From contig DAOKYT010000047.1 in NCBI GenBank assembly GCA_035326025.1, forward strand, positions 1-22,333: 22,333 bases of DNA. Direction: 5' to 3'. This DNA comes from Amarobacter sp035326025. Its GTDB lineage: Bacteria; Chloroflexota; Dehalococcoidia; Tepidiformales; Tepidiformaceae. Under the pieces are notes generated by a model. It saw nothing but the letters and a program-made list of their open reading frames with translations. It searched no databases and was not told where the DNA came from. Each line of letters starts with the position of its first letter. The stretch's first letter is position 1. Shown here one piece after another: positions 1-8,200 of this stretch. The position numbers and the translations under genes are program-made.

Positions 1-44
1 CGCTCGTCCTGAGTGAGCAGTTGGTAGTCGTTCGGCTGAGTCAC
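1..44 (-). CDS. Start of a further late gene, cut by window edge
   Basis: Only the first 14 codons and part of the next are visible; the frame opens with GTG and reads MTQPNDYQLLTQDE. An AGGAGG ribosome binding site lies 6 bases before the GTG and overlaps the stop of the preceding gene, so translation of the two is probably coupled. The position, following a run of head genes on the same strand, suggests another virion gene. Too little is present to assign a family. Confidence 0.7.
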   Translation of the reverse strand, partial: MTQPNDYQLLTQDE

Positions 45-53
45 GAGTGCCTC

Positions 54-743
54 CTACGCCAGCGTGAACAGACCGGAAACATGGGTCTGGATGGTGAGGG
101 TGTTGCCCGAGGTCGCCGTCACGTCCGCCGGGGTCGAGTCGAGCAGGCAGTAGCACAGCACGTTGCCGGAGACCTCGTAGATGACCGAGAAGCGCGCCGT
201 GATGCTCCCGCCGCTCGCCGTCCACACCGGGTCAGTCGCCACGTCCACCGTGACCGTCGTGGTGCCCGAGAGCGTCAGCGCGACCGCGATACCGCCGGTC
301 GTGTAGCCGTTGGCGTTCGCGTGCTCGTTGGTCAGACCCGCGTAGGTCGTGCTCGCAGCGCCGATGTTCGAGGTCGACAGGAACAAGGCGTTCTTGAAGC
401 TGTCCGTGTCGATGTCGAACGTGCCGTTGAGCAAGTACGTCCGCGTGTTGTTCGTGAACGTCCACGCGCCGGCCGCGCCGCCCCGGATGTACTTGAGCCC
501 GAGTTCCTTCGCGTAGCTCTTGAGCCGCTCTTCCCGGAGGAACAGTTCGATTTCCTCGATGAGGTTCAGGGGACGGATGACCGTGACGTTCCCCTTCGCG
601 TCCACGAGCGGCTTGTGGGGCACCACGAGGGCGCCGTGAGCCTTGAACTCCTGGGCCTCGAAGTCGTCCATGAGGGCTTGCAGGTGCGCCCCCTGCGGAG
701 TCCAGAGCTTCGGGCGCTCGCCAATCAGAATGGGCTTACTCAC
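54..743 (-). CDS. Virion-type beta-rich protein, 229 aa
   Basis: The first 90 residues are mixed helical and end in a charged helix (IEEIELFLREERLKSYAKEL). From about residue 115 the protein becomes Thr/Ser/Ala/Gly rich and beta-rich: FKNALFLSTS, then TTYAGLTNEHANANGYTTGG, a W-TASGGSITARF core, VLCYCLLD, and an end in SGLFTLA. I recognise this second half from memory as a widespread domain in uncharacterised tailed-phage virion proteins encoded near capsid genes; its exact role (decoration, neck or fibre) is not clear. The start is GTG with GGAGGT 6 bases upstream, overlapping the previous gene by 8 bases. No signal peptide or membrane segment is seen. Confidence 0.85.
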   Translation of the reverse strand: MSKPILIGERPKLWTPQGAHLQALMDDFEAQEFKAHGALVVPHKPLVDAKGNVTVIRPLNLIEEIELFLREERLKSYAKELGLKYIRGGAAGAWTFTNNTRTYLLNGTFDIDTDSFKNALFLSTSNIGAASTTYAGLTNEHANANGYTTGGIAVALTLSGTTTVTVDVATDPVWTASGGSITARFSVIYEVSGNVLCYCLLDSTPADVTATSGNTLTIQTHVSGLFTLA

Positions 744-1038
744 GAGAGACCTCCGCAGTCTGGCCCGCCAAGGGGAGGACCGTATGGTCGGGAGTTACGA
801 CCACATCGCCGGGCTTCGGCGGGGTCTGGTTGGCGATGGCGAGGAGCGCGGCGGCCTGTTCCGGCGTGATGCCGCTCACATCCACCCCGAGCTTCCGGGC
901 GAGCCCTTCCAGTTGCAGCTTCCGGGTGTAAACCGCGTGCGCCGCCAGCGATTCCTCGCGGAGCGCCTGAATCTGGCGCTTCCGCTCAAGCTTGAACTCG
1001 ATGAGCTCATCGACGGTCATGGACTCGAAGTCAGGCAT
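736..1038 (-). CDS. Small helical protein in head gene cluster, 100 aa
   Basis: The first two thirds are predicted alpha-helical and highly charged (MTVDELIEFKLERKRQIQALREESLAA, written here only as the character of residues 7 to 33), suggesting a coiled coil. A segment reading LGVDVSGITPEQAAALLAIA follows, with a Pro-rich stretch and a short beta-like tail. The ATG start is preceded by GGAG at about 8 bases, and the previous gene's stop lies between them. I do not recognise a family. Its position among capsid-proximal genes suggests a small virion or assembly factor. Confidence 0.75.
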   Translation of the reverse strand: MPDFESMTVDELIEFKLERKRQIQALREESLAAHAVYTRKLQLEGLARKLGVDVSGITPEQAAALLAIANQTPPKPGDVVVTPDHTVLPLAGQTAEVSRE

Positions 1039-1043
1039 CGTCC

Positions 1044-1379
1044 CTACTCCCAGACGCTCTTGATGGTGCGGGCGCCGCCGGTCTGGGACGCCACCTTGAG
1101 CCGCACCTTTGCCACAGCGGAAATCCGCCCGACTTCCTCCGGCACCGCCTGTATGCGGGCGCCCGTGCTGGCTGTGCCCAGCGTGACCGCCGCCGGCGTG
1201 CCGCTGTTCGTGTAGATGGACACGTAGGACGTGCCCCCGTCGAAGCTCGCCTCGAACTCGATGGTGGTGATGTCGAGGGTTGGCAGGAGCAAGCCGACCA
1301 GCCGGGACGTTCCCCCGCCGGTCAGCCCGTTCGAGGTAGTCCCGCTGGAAGCAATCGAGTAGGTCTCAACCTTGACCAT
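1044..1379 (-). CDS. Small beta-rich virion-type protein, 111 aa
   Basis: The sequence alternates short hydrophobic strands with Gly/Ser/Thr turns (SGTTSNGLTGGGTSRLVGLL, FEASFDGGTSYVSIY, KVRLKVASQTGGARTI), consistent with a beta-sandwich. No Cys, signal peptide or membrane helix is seen. The ATG start has GGAGG 6 bases upstream. It sits five genes beyond the capsid gene in the same operon. A capsid-surface or completion protein is a reasonable inference, but I cannot name a family. Confidence 0.75.
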   Translation of the reverse strand: MVKVETYSIASSGTTSNGLTGGGTSRLVGLLLPTLDITTIEFEASFDGGTSYVSIYTNSGTPAAVTLGTASTGARIQAVPEEVGRISAVAKVRLKVASQTGGARTIKSVWE

Positions 1380-1395
1380 GCCAACCCTCCCCTCG

Positions 1396-1953
1396 TCAGT
1401 CGGACGACTGCACCTTGTTCAGTTCGCCGATCACGTGATCGAGCACGGCCAGGTGCTTCATCCCGACGCCACCCTTCGGCGGTAGCGGCAGGCTGTTCGC
1501 CCGGCAGAACTCCAACATCTGCTTGACGGTCCAATCCTTCGTCGGCGTGCCCTCCGGCAGTTCGACGTTCGCTCGCTGGGGGCCAGGCCCTTCCTGGATG
1601 ACCGGCGCCGGCCGCTGGATCTCGTCGTCAGGCTTCCCCGACAACTCCGCGACCTGGGCGCGGAGCCGCTGGTTCTCGGCCATGCTCTCGGCAAGGCGCT
1701 GGGCAACGGCCACTTCGCCCTGCTCGCGCACTTCCTTCTCCAGCTCGCGCAAGCCCGCGATGTCTTCCTTCTGAGTCATGGTCTGCCGGCGCGGGTCTTC
1801 GGCGATCAGGATCGCCTCGCGCCCCTCCACGGGCGGCAATCCGAGCACGCGGCGCTCCAGCGCTTCGTCGAATGCTTTGCCGAATTGCTGCGCCTGCTCC
1901 ATGCGGGTGAACAGCTTTTCCAGCGGCTTGGCGGGGATGTTCTCTGCGGGCAT
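1396..1953 (-). CDS. Coiled-coil protein with SAP/HeH-like C-terminus, 185 aa
   Basis: Residues 1 to 55 are mixed helical. Residues 60 to 105 form a strongly charged heptad-like coiled coil rich in Glu, Arg and Gln. A Pro-rich linker follows, and the last 40 residues (from WTVKQMLEFCRANSLPLPPK to the final helix HLAVLDHVIGEL) resemble the helix-extension-helix layout of SAP/HeH domains, which in phages are often found in small virion or DNA-contacting proteins. ATG start; AAGGAG lies 10 bases upstream. The SAP/HeH reading is from pattern only. Confidence 0.7.
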   Translation of the reverse strand: MPAENIPAKPLEKLFTRMEQAQQFGKAFDEALERRVLGLPPVEGREAILIAEDPRRQTMTQKEDIAGLRELEKEVREQGEVAVAQRLAESMAENQRLRAQVAELSGKPDDEIQRPAPVIQEGPGPQRANVELPEGTPTKDWTVKQMLEFCRANSLPLPPKGGVGMKHLAVLDHVIGELNKVQSSD

Positions 1954-1970
1954 TGCGGGATGGCTCCTTC

Positions 1971-2240
1971 TTAGCCGCGGCCGTGGCCGGGTGAACTGAA
2001 CACCCGGCTCGACCGTTCGACGTATGGGTCCTTCGCCAGTTCCTTCTCCGTCACGTCGTGGAAGTCCGACCAGGTGTAGTGGAAGTGGCTCGGGATGTGG
2101 ATGTTGCTTGTGGGCGCGAACTGACGCTCAAGAGTGCCGCCGCACGACAGGCATTCCGCCGGGTCGTCCATCTCGTCGATCGCCCGGCGGATGGTGGCCC
2201 GGCCAGAACAGTGCCTGCAGCGGTACTCGTACTGCGGCAT
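1971..2240 (-). CDS. FmdB-type zinc ribbon protein, 89 aa
   Basis: The N-terminus reads MPQYEYRCRHC, followed by a second Cys pair in CLSCGGTLERQF. This is the hallmark of the FmdB/CxxC-CxxC regulatory zinc-ribbon family, with cysteines at about residues 8, 11, 31 and 34. The C-terminal half is His- and Asp-rich (FHYTWSDFHDV) and has no clear domain. The name FmdB comes from a proposed regulator of formamidase, but short phage members lack a proven function. The ATG lies one base after the stop of the preceding gene, with only a distant GGGAG, so expression is probably by coupling. Confidence 0.85.
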   Translation of the reverse strand: MPQYEYRCRHCSGRATIRRAIDEMDDPAECLSCGGTLERQFAPTSNIHIPSHFHYTWSDFHDVTEKELAKDPYVERSSRVFSSPGHGRG

Positions 2241-2241
2241 C

Positions 2242-2706
2242 TCAGGCTGCGACTCCCTTGATGACCGCGAAATTGATGACCATGGCCGCGTTCAGTGCGT
2301 TCGCCGCATGGACGTTCGAGATCACGATCCGGAAGGAGCCAGCGGAAACCCCCTTCACACTGAGGATCGGCGTACCGGCCCCGGCGTAGGTGGTGCTGAG
2401 GGCGATGATGTCCGTGGCTGCGACGAGAGAGTTGTTCACGGTGAACTCCTCCTCCGCTGCGGCTGCGGTCGTAAGCGCAACGGTCGTAATCTGGCCCGTC
2501 GGCTTGTCCAGCGTGACGGCCGTTGCGGAGCTGCCGCCCTGGGCCACGGCGCCGCCGGAGCCAGTGCCATACCCCTGCTTCGCGGCCGTAACGGGCAGGA
2601 TTTGCCCGTTCGTGCCGTCGATGTTGATCTTCTCCACCCCGTTGCCGTAGATCCCGATGGAGCCGTCAGGCTTGTGGATGATCTCGGTTTCAAGTCGCCC
2701 GGGCAT
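2242..2706 (-). CDS. Beta-rich head decoration or fibre-like protein, 154 aa
   Basis: After a short start containing HKPDGSIGIYGNGVEKINID, the protein has a core GYGTGSGGAVAQG, TAVTLDKPTGQITTVAL, FTVNNSLVAATDIIAL, GSFRIVISNV and ends in MVINFAVIKG. I recognise this pattern from memory as a recurrent module of phage capsid-proximal proteins, often annotated as head decoration, head fibre or hypothetical. It has no Cys, signal or membrane segment. Start ATG lies two bases after the previous stop, with a G-rich ribosome binding stretch (GGGGG) overlapping the end of the previous gene. The exact virion role is inferred. Confidence 0.8.
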   Translation of the reverse strand: MPGRLETEIIHKPDGSIGIYGNGVEKINIDGTNGQILPVTAAKQGYGTGSGGAVAQGGSSATAVTLDKPTGQITTVALTTAAAAEEEFTVNNSLVAATDIIALSTTYAGAGTPILSVKGVSAGSFRIVISNVHAANALNAAMVINFAVIKGVAA

Positions 2707-2709
2707 CGG

Positions 2710-3198
2710 TCATGCCCCCCGGATGGTGAGCTGTACCAGCCCCGTTGCGGTGTCGGCGATGGTCGCGAGCGCGTAGCCCACGAGTGCTTCGTCGGTGCCG
2801 GGCGTGGCTTCGTCGGCAGCCCCGTCCGTGGTGCCATCGACCTTGAGCCAGTCGCCGGCAGTCACCGCGGCGGAACCGATGAGCACCTTCGCAACACCGG
2901 CGATCTGAATCCACCCGTACTGGTTCTCGGTCGGCGGCGTGGACTGAAAGACCACTCCTTCCGGCGCGAGCCCGGCGTTCATCAGGTTGGCATCGTTCGT
3001 GACCTTGTAGTCGGTCTCGGCCGCACCCCGGCAGACCACATGGCCCGCGACGTAGGTAATGGCGTCCTGGAACTGGACGTACCGATACCGCTTCCCCTGC
3101 GGCCCATCGATGACGGTGCCGAGAGGGAACTGCTGGTCGTCCGTGCAGATGTCGAGATTCGGCCCTACCGCGGCGGGGCCAGTCATTGCGGTTGGCAT
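2710..3198 (-). CDS. Probable capsid decoration/stabilisation protein, 162 aa
   Basis: It follows the capsid gene by 16 bases, the usual place for a decoration protein. The sequence is Gly/Ala/Thr-rich with beta strands: FPLGTVIDGPQGKRYRYVQF, a YGWIQIAGVAKVLI core, AGDWLKVDG, then ALVGYALA and a final VQLTIRGA. This matches the general layout of small head-decoration proteins that bind hexamer centres or three-fold axes. I chose the ATG at 3198 because AAGGAGG lies 7 bases before it; a longer reading frame would run back into the capsid gene and has no such site. Confidence 0.8.
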   Translation of the reverse strand: MPTAMTGPAAVGPNLDICTDDQQFPLGTVIDGPQGKRYRYVQFQDAITYVAGHVVCRGAAETDYKVTNDANLMNAGLAPEGVVFQSTPPTENQYGWIQIAGVAKVLIGSAAVTAGDWLKVDGTTDGAADEATPGTDEALVGYALATIADTATGLVQLTIRGA

Positions 3199-3214
3199 GA
3201 TCGTCCTCCTTGCC

Positions 3215-4174
3215 TTACTCGGTCGCGCCGGTGAGCTTGCCGAGATGCCGGCAGTTCTTCGCGACGAGCTCGCCCATCCAGCGGATGTGCGCCACCTTCG
3301 CGTCCTGGTTGATCGGCACCTGGAAGGGCACAACCTGCATGTCCCGCTTCACCCGCATCTCAATCACCTTCGAGTTCAGGAAGTACATGGTCTGGCTCTG
3401 GCACTCGTGGTCCCAGAACATCATGGCCTTGCGGAACTTCAGGTTGTCGTTGGCGAAGACCGCGTTTGCGTCCCCACCGACCGAGTAGCGGAGGTACGGG
3501 GCCATCAGGCTCTCGTACTTCTCGAAGAGGGTCTGGGTCGTCAGAATCCCGTCCGGGGTCATCGTGCCCTTGCCCAGCGAGCAGTCGTTGTAGATGCGCC
3601 GCATCCCCGTGCTGCCCTCGATGGTCAGAGGCCCGCCCACGGCAGTTTCCTGCGCGGCCCACCATGAGTTCGTGGCGCGCGGGATGTTCCCGTACGTGCC
3701 CGCGGAGTCCACCATGAGCGCCAGGCCCGTGATGTTCTTCCCGCCGTTGCCGGTGCCGTCGAGGAACCCGTCGGCGTTGAGCTTGTCACGAAGAGACATG
3801 CGCGCCTGGTCCCACTTGGATTCCAGCAGGTCGATCATCTGCGCTTCGCCCGCGTTCAGCTCTTCCTCGCGCCCGCTGATCGTGATCGGGATGTTGTACT
3901 GCTTCAGCTCGAACTCCGCGTTGGTGAGTCCTTCCTGCGGGCTCACGTCGAGGAGGTCGTAGCCGGAGTAGCTCTGGACGGCCGTGTTCTTGCCGTACAT
4001 CAGGTGCACGAGCATCTTCACGCCGCCATCGACCCGCTTTTTCACCGAACCCTTGGAGTTCAGGTATTCGAAGAGCGCGAGGTCGTTGAAGATCACGTCC
4101 GCCGCCTGCTTGCTCACGAACTTGTTGAAGGTCGTGGTCAGCAGGGCGGTGTCATAGTTGGGGTTGCCTGCCAT
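3215..4174 (-). CDS. Major capsid protein, 319 aa
   Basis: This forms the icosahedral shell. The sequence has a phage major capsid pattern of the HK97-fold type: an N-terminal helix (TALLTTTFNKFVSKQAADVI) leading to LFEYLNSKGSVKKRVDGG, a Y-SGYDLLDVSPQEGLTNAEF segment, YNIPITISGREEELNAGEAQ, a DGFLDGTGNGGKNITGLALMV stretch split around residue 145, and a C-terminal beta domain ending in HIRWMGELVAKN. There is no fused protease or long cleaved N-terminal delta domain; the scaffold-like protein is encoded separately 38 bases upstream. GAGGT is 9 bases before the ATG. Assignment is by recall of family pattern plus position between scaffold and decoration genes. Confidence 0.9.
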   Translation of the reverse strand: MAGNPNYDTALLTTTFNKFVSKQAADVIFNDLALFEYLNSKGSVKKRVDGGVKMLVHLMYGKNTAVQSYSGYDLLDVSPQEGLTNAEFELKQYNIPITISGREEELNAGEAQMIDLLESKWDQARMSLRDKLNADGFLDGTGNGGKNITGLALMVDSAGTYGNIPRATNSWWAAQETAVGGPLTIEGSTGMRRIYNDCSLGKGTMTPDGILTTQTLFEKYESLMAPYLRYSVGGDANAVFANDNLKFRKAMMFWDHECQSQTMYFLNSKVIEMRVKRDMQVVPFQVPINQDAKVAHIRWMGELVAKNCRHLGKLTGATE

Positions 4175-4212
4175 TTCCGCTTACCTCAGTTCACTTGGCG
4201 CGGACAGACAGC

Positions 4213-5202
4213 TCAGACGAGTTCCAATTCCTGCTTGGACTCGGCCAGCGCGTCAGCCCACGTATACGGCTGAGACGGATCGCGCCCGGCCCCCTTCACA
4301 TTCCCTGGGGTTCCATTCACCACGCGCGGAGCAATGATCGTCTTGTTGGCATACGCCGCCTGCGCCTCTTGCTGAGCCGCAACCCGTTCTGCCTCTTTGA
4401 TCTTCGGAAGCTCTTTCGCGACCGCCGCCTTCACGGACTCTTCGAAGGCTCGCGCCATCATCACCCCGAGTTTGCCGCCCGATTCCTGGCGGATTCGGTC
4501 AATCGAGGGTTCGTCCAGGCCGGCGTTCGCGGCGATCATCGCCACGGTCTCGGTCACTGCTTCCGCATACTCCGCATCGAGCTCACGCCGGATCCTCACA
4601 GGATCGGCAGTGGTGGAACCATTGGGACTGTCGAGGGACACATCGGGGTGCGCTGCCTTGTAAGCACGCATGAACTGAGGAATGGCCGGGTCGTTGATAA
4701 CCTCGTCGGCGAACGCTTCCGGGTCTTCACCCTTCATGCGCTCGAACCGCAGATAGGTCTCGCGGTACTCGTTCTCCCGGGCAGCCTCTTGCTTGACGTT
4801 CTCCTGCAACCGGCGCAATACGCCGCGTGCAGTTGGCGAAAGCTCGCCCTGGCGACCTTCCTCGACAAGCTGGAGAATGCGTTGCAGTTCCCCCTGGGCG
4901 GGGTCCTTCCGTGCGACTGGGGCTTCGGTGGCCTGCTCCGCGGGCGGCGTCTCAGTGGTCTCGGCAACATCCTTGGCAGGGGGTTCCTTGGAATCCCCGG
5001 ATGCCGTCTCTTCCGGCTGAGCGTCCAGTTCCGCGCGAGCCTCGGCAAGAGCGTCCGCAATGGAGAACGAGCCGTCGTCTTCGCCAGTGGATTCCTCTAC
5101 CGCCTGATCAGAAGCGGTGGCCTCCAGTGGCGAAGGGGCGTCGTCTTGCGGCGCTGCTGCGTCTCCCGTGCCTTCTTCCATATCGCTCACAGTGGCAAGC
5201 AT
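4213..5202 (-). CDS. Probable scaffold protein, 329 aa
   Basis: It lies directly before the capsid gene and has the composition of a scaffold: very acidic, Ala/Glu/Gln-rich and helical, with a disordered first 45 residues and long charged helices between about 100 and 280. A nearly repeated motif, ADALAEARAELD at residues 49 to 60 and ADALAESKQELE at residues 316 to 327, marks both ends. The C-terminal copy is where many scaffolds contact the coat protein. The first ATG has AGAGG only about 3 bases away, which is short, so a downstream GTG at 5190 is an alternative start. No protease motif is seen. Confidence 0.75.
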   Translation of the reverse strand: MLATVSDMEEGTGDAAAPQDDAPSPLEATASDQAVEESTGEDDGSFSIADALAEARAELDAQPEETASGDSKEPPAKDVAETTETPPAEQATEAPVARKDPAQGELQRILQLVEEGRQGELSPTARGVLRRLQENVKQEAARENEYRETYLRFERMKGEDPEAFADEVINDPAIPQFMRAYKAAHPDVSLDSPNGSTTADPVRIRRELDAEYAEAVTETVAMIAANAGLDEPSIDRIRQESGGKLGVMMARAFEESVKAAVAKELPKIKEAERVAAQQEAQAAYANKTIIAPRVVNGTPGNVKGAGRDPSQPYTWADALAESKQELELV

Positions 5203-5227
5203 TATCCTCTTGGGCTAGAAGTGTCAA
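5200..5227 (-). promoter_or_regulatory. Possible internal promoter before scaffold/capsid genes
   Basis: On the minus strand a perfect TTGACA (5227 to 5222) is followed after 15 bases by GATAAT (5206 to 5201), or after 16 by ATAATG. The spacing is shorter than the optimum of 17. If used, transcription would start about at the scaffold start codon, giving a nearly leaderless message from the in-frame GTG at 5190. Such a promoter would raise expression of scaffold and capsid relative to the giant gene before them. It may be chance. Confidence 0.25.
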
Positions 5228-8200
5228 CCACTGGGCTCAGTAGTGAGTGGGGAGATGGAGCTGTAGAACTCCGCGAAGAGGGGGTTCTGCTTGCGGAAGC
5301 GGGCCCGTGCGGGGTTCGGCCCCCTGCGCGACGCCCGCCGTGCGAGCTGGACGCCCTCGGCGTCGAAGCTCGTTAGTAGTCGGAGCGCGGCCGCCCGGTT
5401 GCGCGCCTTGCCGTAACTCACCAGGTCGTTCGCCATGCTGAGGATCTGGCTCGCGCGCTCGCTCTCCTCGGTGCTCATCCCCCGGTAGGCGGGGAGCGCG
5501 TAATACTCGCTCGCCAGCTTCTTTGCCTCGCGGAGTTGCCGCACGGCCGCGTTATCGTGGACCCCGACCGCACGGTCCACCTTCTCGTCGATGCTCGGGT
5601 TCTTCGCGCGGTATTCGCCTTGGAGTCGTTCGAGCTTGTCGTAGTCGACCTGGCCGTTGGGCATCGTTGCCTGTTTGTAGAGGTCGAACCAGCCATCGAC
5701 CGCCGCGTCGCCACCTTTGAAGTTGAGTGTGCTGCGGGCGCCGGCCGCGCGGAGCATCGTGTCGTTGTAGGCGTTGCGGAAGTCCTTGCCGGTGAACGGG
5801 TTGCCCGCATCGTCCCGGCCGGCCGCGAGATACTGCGCGCTCGTGTTCAGCTCCTCTTCCACCTGCTTGCGGATCTTCGTGGACTGCGCGAACTCCCCGG
5901 AAGTGCGGAGCGCACGCCGATCGACACGCTCCTGGTGCTTCCGCACGCCGGGGTCCTCGTTGACCATGGCCTTGTCCGCGCCCGACAGCTCTTCGTAGCT
6001 CTTGCCGAAGTCGCGCCGGGCAACCGCATCCCGGCCAAAGTCTCGTTTCTCCGCCGGGGTCATGGGCGTGCTCGAAACGCCGAGCGAGCCGATGCCAGCG
6101 GCCAGCGGCCCCTCTTGGATGAGGTTCTGCACGCCGAACGGGACCGAACTCTTCGCCTGCTCCTTCACTGCCTTTGCGAACCCACCGGGGCTGCCGAGCG
6201 GGTCGAGCGGCTCGCCCAGGAAGGTCTCTCCCTTGATGAAGGGCTCGTAGACCAGCTTGAGGCCCGGCGACATCTTCCCTTCCGCAAACCGCCAGAGCTG
6301 CCCCGCTCGGCCCGTTCCGCCTTCGCCCCCGCCACCGGCGACTGTACCCGCGATGGCCCGAAAGAGGGTGTTGTACGTTCCAAAGGGCGACACATCGAGC
6401 CCGCCAACATTGCGGAAACGCATGAAGTTGGGGTCGCGCGGGTCGAACTCCGTCTCGTACCCGCGGAGCGTATTGATCGTCCACACCAGCGCCGCTCCTT
6501 CCGCGAGGAGGAGGCCCATGTGCTGCCGCGCCAGGTTCCCCTCGATGCCGCCGTCGGAGATCGCCTTGATGACCGTTTCCACGGCCGCGCGTGTGTACCG
6601 TGGCGCGAAGAGGCCCGCTTCCTCCAAGGTCGTGACCTTCGTCCCGGTCCACCCGAACGAGCGGTTGACCCCGGCCATCGACTTCTCCATCGCGTCGTCA
6701 AGGTCCGCTCCCTCCAGCCCGAGCGCGACCAGCCGTTTGTACTGACTGTTGGCAAAGTGGATGCGATACAGGTTCAGCGTGCGCGAGAAGTGCTCGTTGG
6801 ACTTCGTGAGTCCCTTTGCCAACCCCTTGCCAGCCAGACCCGCCGGGCCTTGGGCCTTACCAAGCCGGTTGAGGAGCGGCTGCGGCAGAAGGAAGTCATC
6901 GACCCCGCTGTCGCCCGTGTAGCGGAGCCCGCGGCTGATGAGGTACTGGATGCCCGGGCCATCCGCATCGAGCTTGAGCACGGCCCCGTCGAACACCTTG
7001 GGGTCGCCCAGGGACTTCGTGACCTGCCACCAGTAGGTCGCCGCCGCCTTCGGGTCGGTCAGCCACAAGCGGGTGCCCTGCTGGAGCGATGCCGACAGGT
7101 CGAACGATGCCCGGAGCGGCGTGAGCACGCTGTTCACCTCGGCGATGAATCGCTCCGGGGTGCCACGCTCCGCTGCATCGAGCCCCTTCTGGATGCGCTT
7201 CGCCACTTCCGGGGTGTACCACTGGTTGTTGAATGCCGGGTGCCCCGAGACCGACGTCAGCCCGAGCGTCGAACCCGCGTCCTTCGCCTGGAGCGGCGTG
7301 AGGTTCTTGGCGAGATAGGCGTCCTCGGCGGTCATCAACTTGCCACGGGCGATCGCGAGCCGGGCCACCCACGGGTCGTCTAGTTCGAAGCCCATCTCTT
7401 GCAGCTTCTCGGCACTTTCGATGACGCGGCTCTTGGTGCGCTCGGCGCCAACCTTCCGGCTCTGGACCATGCCCTCAGCCTTCTCGATGCGGACGGGCCC
7501 ACCCTCGGCGTCATACTTCCGGGCGATCACCCGCCGGCCGAAGTAGTCGCCCTCGATCTCCGGGTCGATCCGAACCTCGCCACCGTGGAACCGCGTGTTC
7601 CCGTTCAGGAGGGTGTTGTGCTCGCGGATGACCCCGAGCGCGTCCTTTTGCAAATCGGTCAGGCTGTCATAAGCCGCCTTGCCGCTGCCGAGCTGCTCGA
7701 TCACATCTTCGGCCAGTCCCACGTCGCGACCGTCCGCGAACAGGTGAAACGCGCCGTCGTCGGCCTTTTTGAGTTCGATCCCGCTGGCCCGCAGCACGGC
7801 ACGCTCCCGGGTGATCATCCACTCCGCTGTGTGGCTGATCTTGTGCGCGATCTCATTGGCCTGGCGGATGAACGGATCGACCTTCGTCCGCACTTCCTCG
7901 GGCACCAGCTTGCCCAACTCTGAGGCGACCTTGTTGCCAACCTTCTTCGCCAGAGCCCCTTCGCGCACCCGCGCCCGCCGGAGCGTCTCTTCCCGCGTCG
8001 GCATGTTGAAGAGGTCTATGTCCGGCTGCTCACCGAACGGGCGGGTGCCACCTTTGCCGTCGCCCATCGGTGGCTCACGTGGCGGTCCTTCGGGCGGCAG
8101 TCCTGGCGGCTCCTCGATCCGACCGCCGATCCCTCCGGTTGGTCGGCCCCGGCCCTCGGTGCCAAGACCGCGCGCCGGCACGGTCGGAGGTTCACCCTCG

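Noticed and set aside
3199..3333. Upstream extension of the decoration gene into the capsid gene
   Set aside because: The extra residues are Arg/Ser/Thr-rich out-of-frame capsid sequence, while a strong AAGGAGG directs the ATG at 3198.
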